A program made the translations under genes and the position numbers. Below, one piece after another: positions 61,608-64,000 of a stretch of 64,000 nucleotides of DNA (its first letter is position 1; each line of letters opens with the position of its first letter). Source of the stretch: Dirofilaria immitis (taxonomy: Eukaryota > Nematoda > Chromadorea > Rhabditida > Onchocercidae); contig JAKNDB010000110.1 of NCBI GenBank assembly GCA_024305405.1, positions 1,364,001 to 1,428,000 on the forward strand, given 5' to 3'. The notes below the pieces were generated by a model. The model made no database searches. It was not told where the DNA came from and saw only the letters and a list, made by a program, of their open reading frames with translations.

Positions 61608-62141
61608 AATCATCATCATCATCATCATCATTATCATCTCTCTCTCTATCTCTCTCTCTCTCTCTATCTCTCTTTCTCTATATCTCTCTCCTTCACTACC
61701 CGTCATTTCTCCTATTTATCCTTCATTCCTCCTTGTCTTCTCCTCTTCCTCCCGCGCTCCACTGCTCTTCATTCTTATTTCTCCTTCATTTATAACATTG
61801 CTCTGCATCCTATTCTATCAGCATTAATCAATCTTAATCTGATAATTTTTCACCGTATTTTTAACGGTGTTATCATTTATATAACTCACTATGATATCAT
61901 GTATTAACGATAAATAGCTATATAGTTATAATGATTATTTAGCGATGTTCCTTCTGATAATTTCACAAATCATGACTGATATGAAATTATCAAAGAAAGG
62001 ATGACAGAATTGCTCGGATTATCATTTGTAAATGGATTGTCATTTTTATTACAGTATGAATCATTCCTTTTCATGCATGAATCATTTCTAAGCAGAGCAC
62101 GAAGTGAGCTTATCAGGAAAGCACAAATTATAATCAAATAA
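59384..62141 (+). CDS. Candidate four-exon small gene of unknown function
   Basis: Exons 59384-59447 (MIEIENSNKDNPWLTDSIST, leaves one base), 60336-60446 (takes two, leaves one; MNRSVHTNIFHVLKDMLFV), 60650-60714 (takes two, ends phase 0 at a strong gtaagt donor; DIRLKTIKQLTAGYIPGCST) and 62055-62141 (phase 0, acceptor TTTTTATTACAG; YESFLFMHESFLSRARSELI, then TAA). The four phases agree, giving about 108 residues. Exon 2 has a mildly hydrophobic stretch but no convincing membrane helix; no family is recognised. Weak points: the acceptor of exon 3 (tatttgaag) is poor, and the antisense strand of exon 1 is also open. Treat it as a hypothesis for transcript evidence. Confidence 0.3.
61443..61690. 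repeat. (ATC)n plus (CT)n compound repeat
   Basis: ATC triplets at about 61478-61500 and 61571-61637 run into a CT/CTAT pyrimidine tract to about 61690. It sits in the last intron of the tentative 59384-62141 gene. The antisense frame with poly-Met and RERERE is an artefact. Confidence 0.93.
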
Positions 62142-64000
62142 TTATTATTCATCAATATTTATGCTACTTCATTTACTTGCTTCCACCACACTGTTTTATT
62201 GATTAAAAAAAAGTGACAAGTTTTATAAATCGAACTTTGATACCATTCAATTAAATTTGAAATTTGCTCCGTTTTCGGATTTATTTAACTCGATATATTA
62301 TTTATAAGTGAGAAATTTTTGTATTCAACCAAATTCCAATTCTCAATTTTCCTTTTCGCATATCTTATTTCTCTGAATTTTTTCATTTTAAAAGATTAGA
62401 ATTATTGTTGATAAGTTGCTGTAATCAACGAATGGATTATAAAATAAAACTGGGCAACCAATATCATGAATTTTTGTTCAAGAAGATGGATTAATGTCCG
62501 AATTTGAATGTCAAATTCGTATCATCGTTGATTAACAAGCTGCATTAAACGGCCATATGATCATTATAGAATTATAATTTTAATCAACAAAAAATGAGTG
62601 TATTTCAATTTTTAAATTTCTTAAACTTATTGATATAACTTTTTTTATATTAATAAAAAATCGCTGCGATGGTAATAAATTAATTGATTTCATTTATTTA
62701 CTATTTCATTCATTAACTCATTTATTTGATAATTGAATACTGTTGAAGATACTAATATTATATGCCATTTTAATTAATTCTATAACGATCTATTTAATTT
62801 ATTTTTTGCTTATTTGTGGTGTGGAGAAGATAACACTCTTCGAAGTGATTTTCTATAAAAGATACCTTCCTGCGATAATGATATGAAACTCCATCGATAC
62901 TTATCTATCTCGTGGATAAGTTTATTTCCAATTATTGGTATGATCTTTAACGGATCTCGCAAATACTGATTGAAATATATTTACATCTTTTATCTAAAGA
63001 TTCTTCGCTTTTCAATTTGCATTGAACAATCACTGTACGTATTGGATGTTCGATCCTGTCTCGCCTCCCTTTCCCTGTCATCTTTTGAGCTCCACCTTTT
63101 CACCTGAAATGGCCTTGTATCTAGATGCTGCTGTATTGTTCATATTGTTTATCACTGCAAGGTAATTGTATCTCCAGAACCTACCTGTACAATTATCCCT
63201 TATCTCCGATATTTCATTCATTCTCTGGTCTCATAATGTCCTAAATAACTATCATCAATTTGCAACAAGTCTCAATATTTTTGGATTCATTTAAAAGAAT
63301 CTTTTATAGATTTAAATTTTACAAACTATTAGAAAATTAGGAAGATTAAAAAAAAATGAAAACATATAAAGAAAGAATGAAAAGATTGCTCATAAGAATG
63401 ATAAGAAAGTATTAATATTTTTAACTAAAATATGTTTCAATTATCAAATTAAAAAATCTTCTAAATTAAGTTAAACATTTGAATGACTGAAGAAATAATA
63501 ATTACAATCGATTAAGCGTTCCGAAGCGATCAGTGTTTAATCGATTCGAAATTTTCATCATTTCTTCTATCATTCAAAAAACGAAATGAAATCTTGTAGA
63601 TCAGACTCTTTCTTTAATATAGTTTAAGACTTTCAGGATTAAGCTTACGCTTTCTTCAAATGAAGGAATGTTTCCCAAATCTTTGACATCTGGAAACCTA
63701 TGTTGGATTTAGAAAGCAAAATGTCAGAATTTAAAAAAAAGCTATGTTAATTGACAAATAGCTTATCATTCGGTATTTGAAACGACAAATAAGTTGGCTT
63801 GTTTATATATTGTTTATTTTTAAATGAAAAATGTTAATTAATCATAGATTTGGTTAGTTACTGTTTTAAATTTCTTTAAAATTGATATATTCTTCCTTTG
63901 CCAGTTGAATTGATTTCAATAGTAGGATATTTGAAAATTAATCTAGTACATGATATTCTGCATTAATTTAAATTTAATATATGTACCGTAACTTCTTATT
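62142..64000. other. AT-rich end of window with a GC-richer island
   Basis: The stretch 62850-63250 is visibly less AT-rich and has exon-like open segments on both strands. Minus: 62965-62866, with acceptor TTTCAATCAG and donor gtatct, reading YLRDPLKIIPIIGNKLIHE. Plus: from 63112, a hydrophobic start MALYLDAAVLFILFITA ending at a gtaatt donor. I cannot choose the strand, so no CDS is called. Nothing is recognised after 63250. Confidence 0.4.

Overview
The window reads as AT-rich nuclear DNA from a nematode, most likely a filarial or related spirurid worm. Protein-coding information sits in short exons (about 30-300 bp) bounded by nematode-type splice sites (acceptors such as TTTTCAG, donors such as GTAAGT or GTGAGT). 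Introns and spacers are long, AT-rich and full of simple repeats (TAG, ATC, CTA, TATC, TG, CT). No bacterial operons, rRNA, tRNA, CRISPR arrays or insertion sequences were recognised. The nematode assignment rests on gene architecture and on the sequence character of the three recognised genes; it was not checked against a database.

Layout. (1) 43-13564, minus strand: a tentative multi-exon gene of unknown function encoding a Ser/Arg-rich, probably disordered protein of about 190 residues. One of its introns holds a roughly 1.8 kb foldback (inverted-repeat) element at about 2007-3850. (2) 18580-22927, plus: nine exons of a type II phosphatidylinositol 4-kinase. The C-lobe and conserved C-terminus are present, but the N-lobe with the ATP-binding loop and the palmitoylated Cys cluster was not found in the window. 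(3) 33068-37016, plus: a syndapin/PACSIN F-BAR plus SH3 protein whose SH3 exon carries two apparent one-base deletions. (4) 37555-38674: weak small-gene candidates on opposite strands that partly overlap. (5) 46686-51526, plus: a type I inositol-polyphosphate 5-phosphatase (INPP5A family, ipp-5-like), complete from start to stop apart from a one-base reading-frame conflict at one splice junction. (6) 59384-62141, plus: a tentative, phase-consistent four-exon small gene of unknown function. The remainder is repeat-rich intergenic or intronic DNA.

The three recognised genes lie on the same strand and are functionally related. PI4K2 makes PI4P on Golgi/endosomal membranes. PACSIN bends phosphoinositide-containing membrane and recruits dynamin/WASP through its SH3 domain. 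INPP5A removes the 5-phosphate from IP3/IP4 and ends calcium signalling. They are about 10 kb apart, each with its own structure, so this is a neighbourhood and not an operon.

A recurring pattern is that otherwise well-conserved exons lose frame by exactly one base, at short homopolymers or G-G(T) donors. This looks more like uncorrected deletions in a draft assembly than like pseudogenes, and every frame-dependent call here should be read with that in mind. Several small-exon candidates have open frames on both strands and are marked low confidence.
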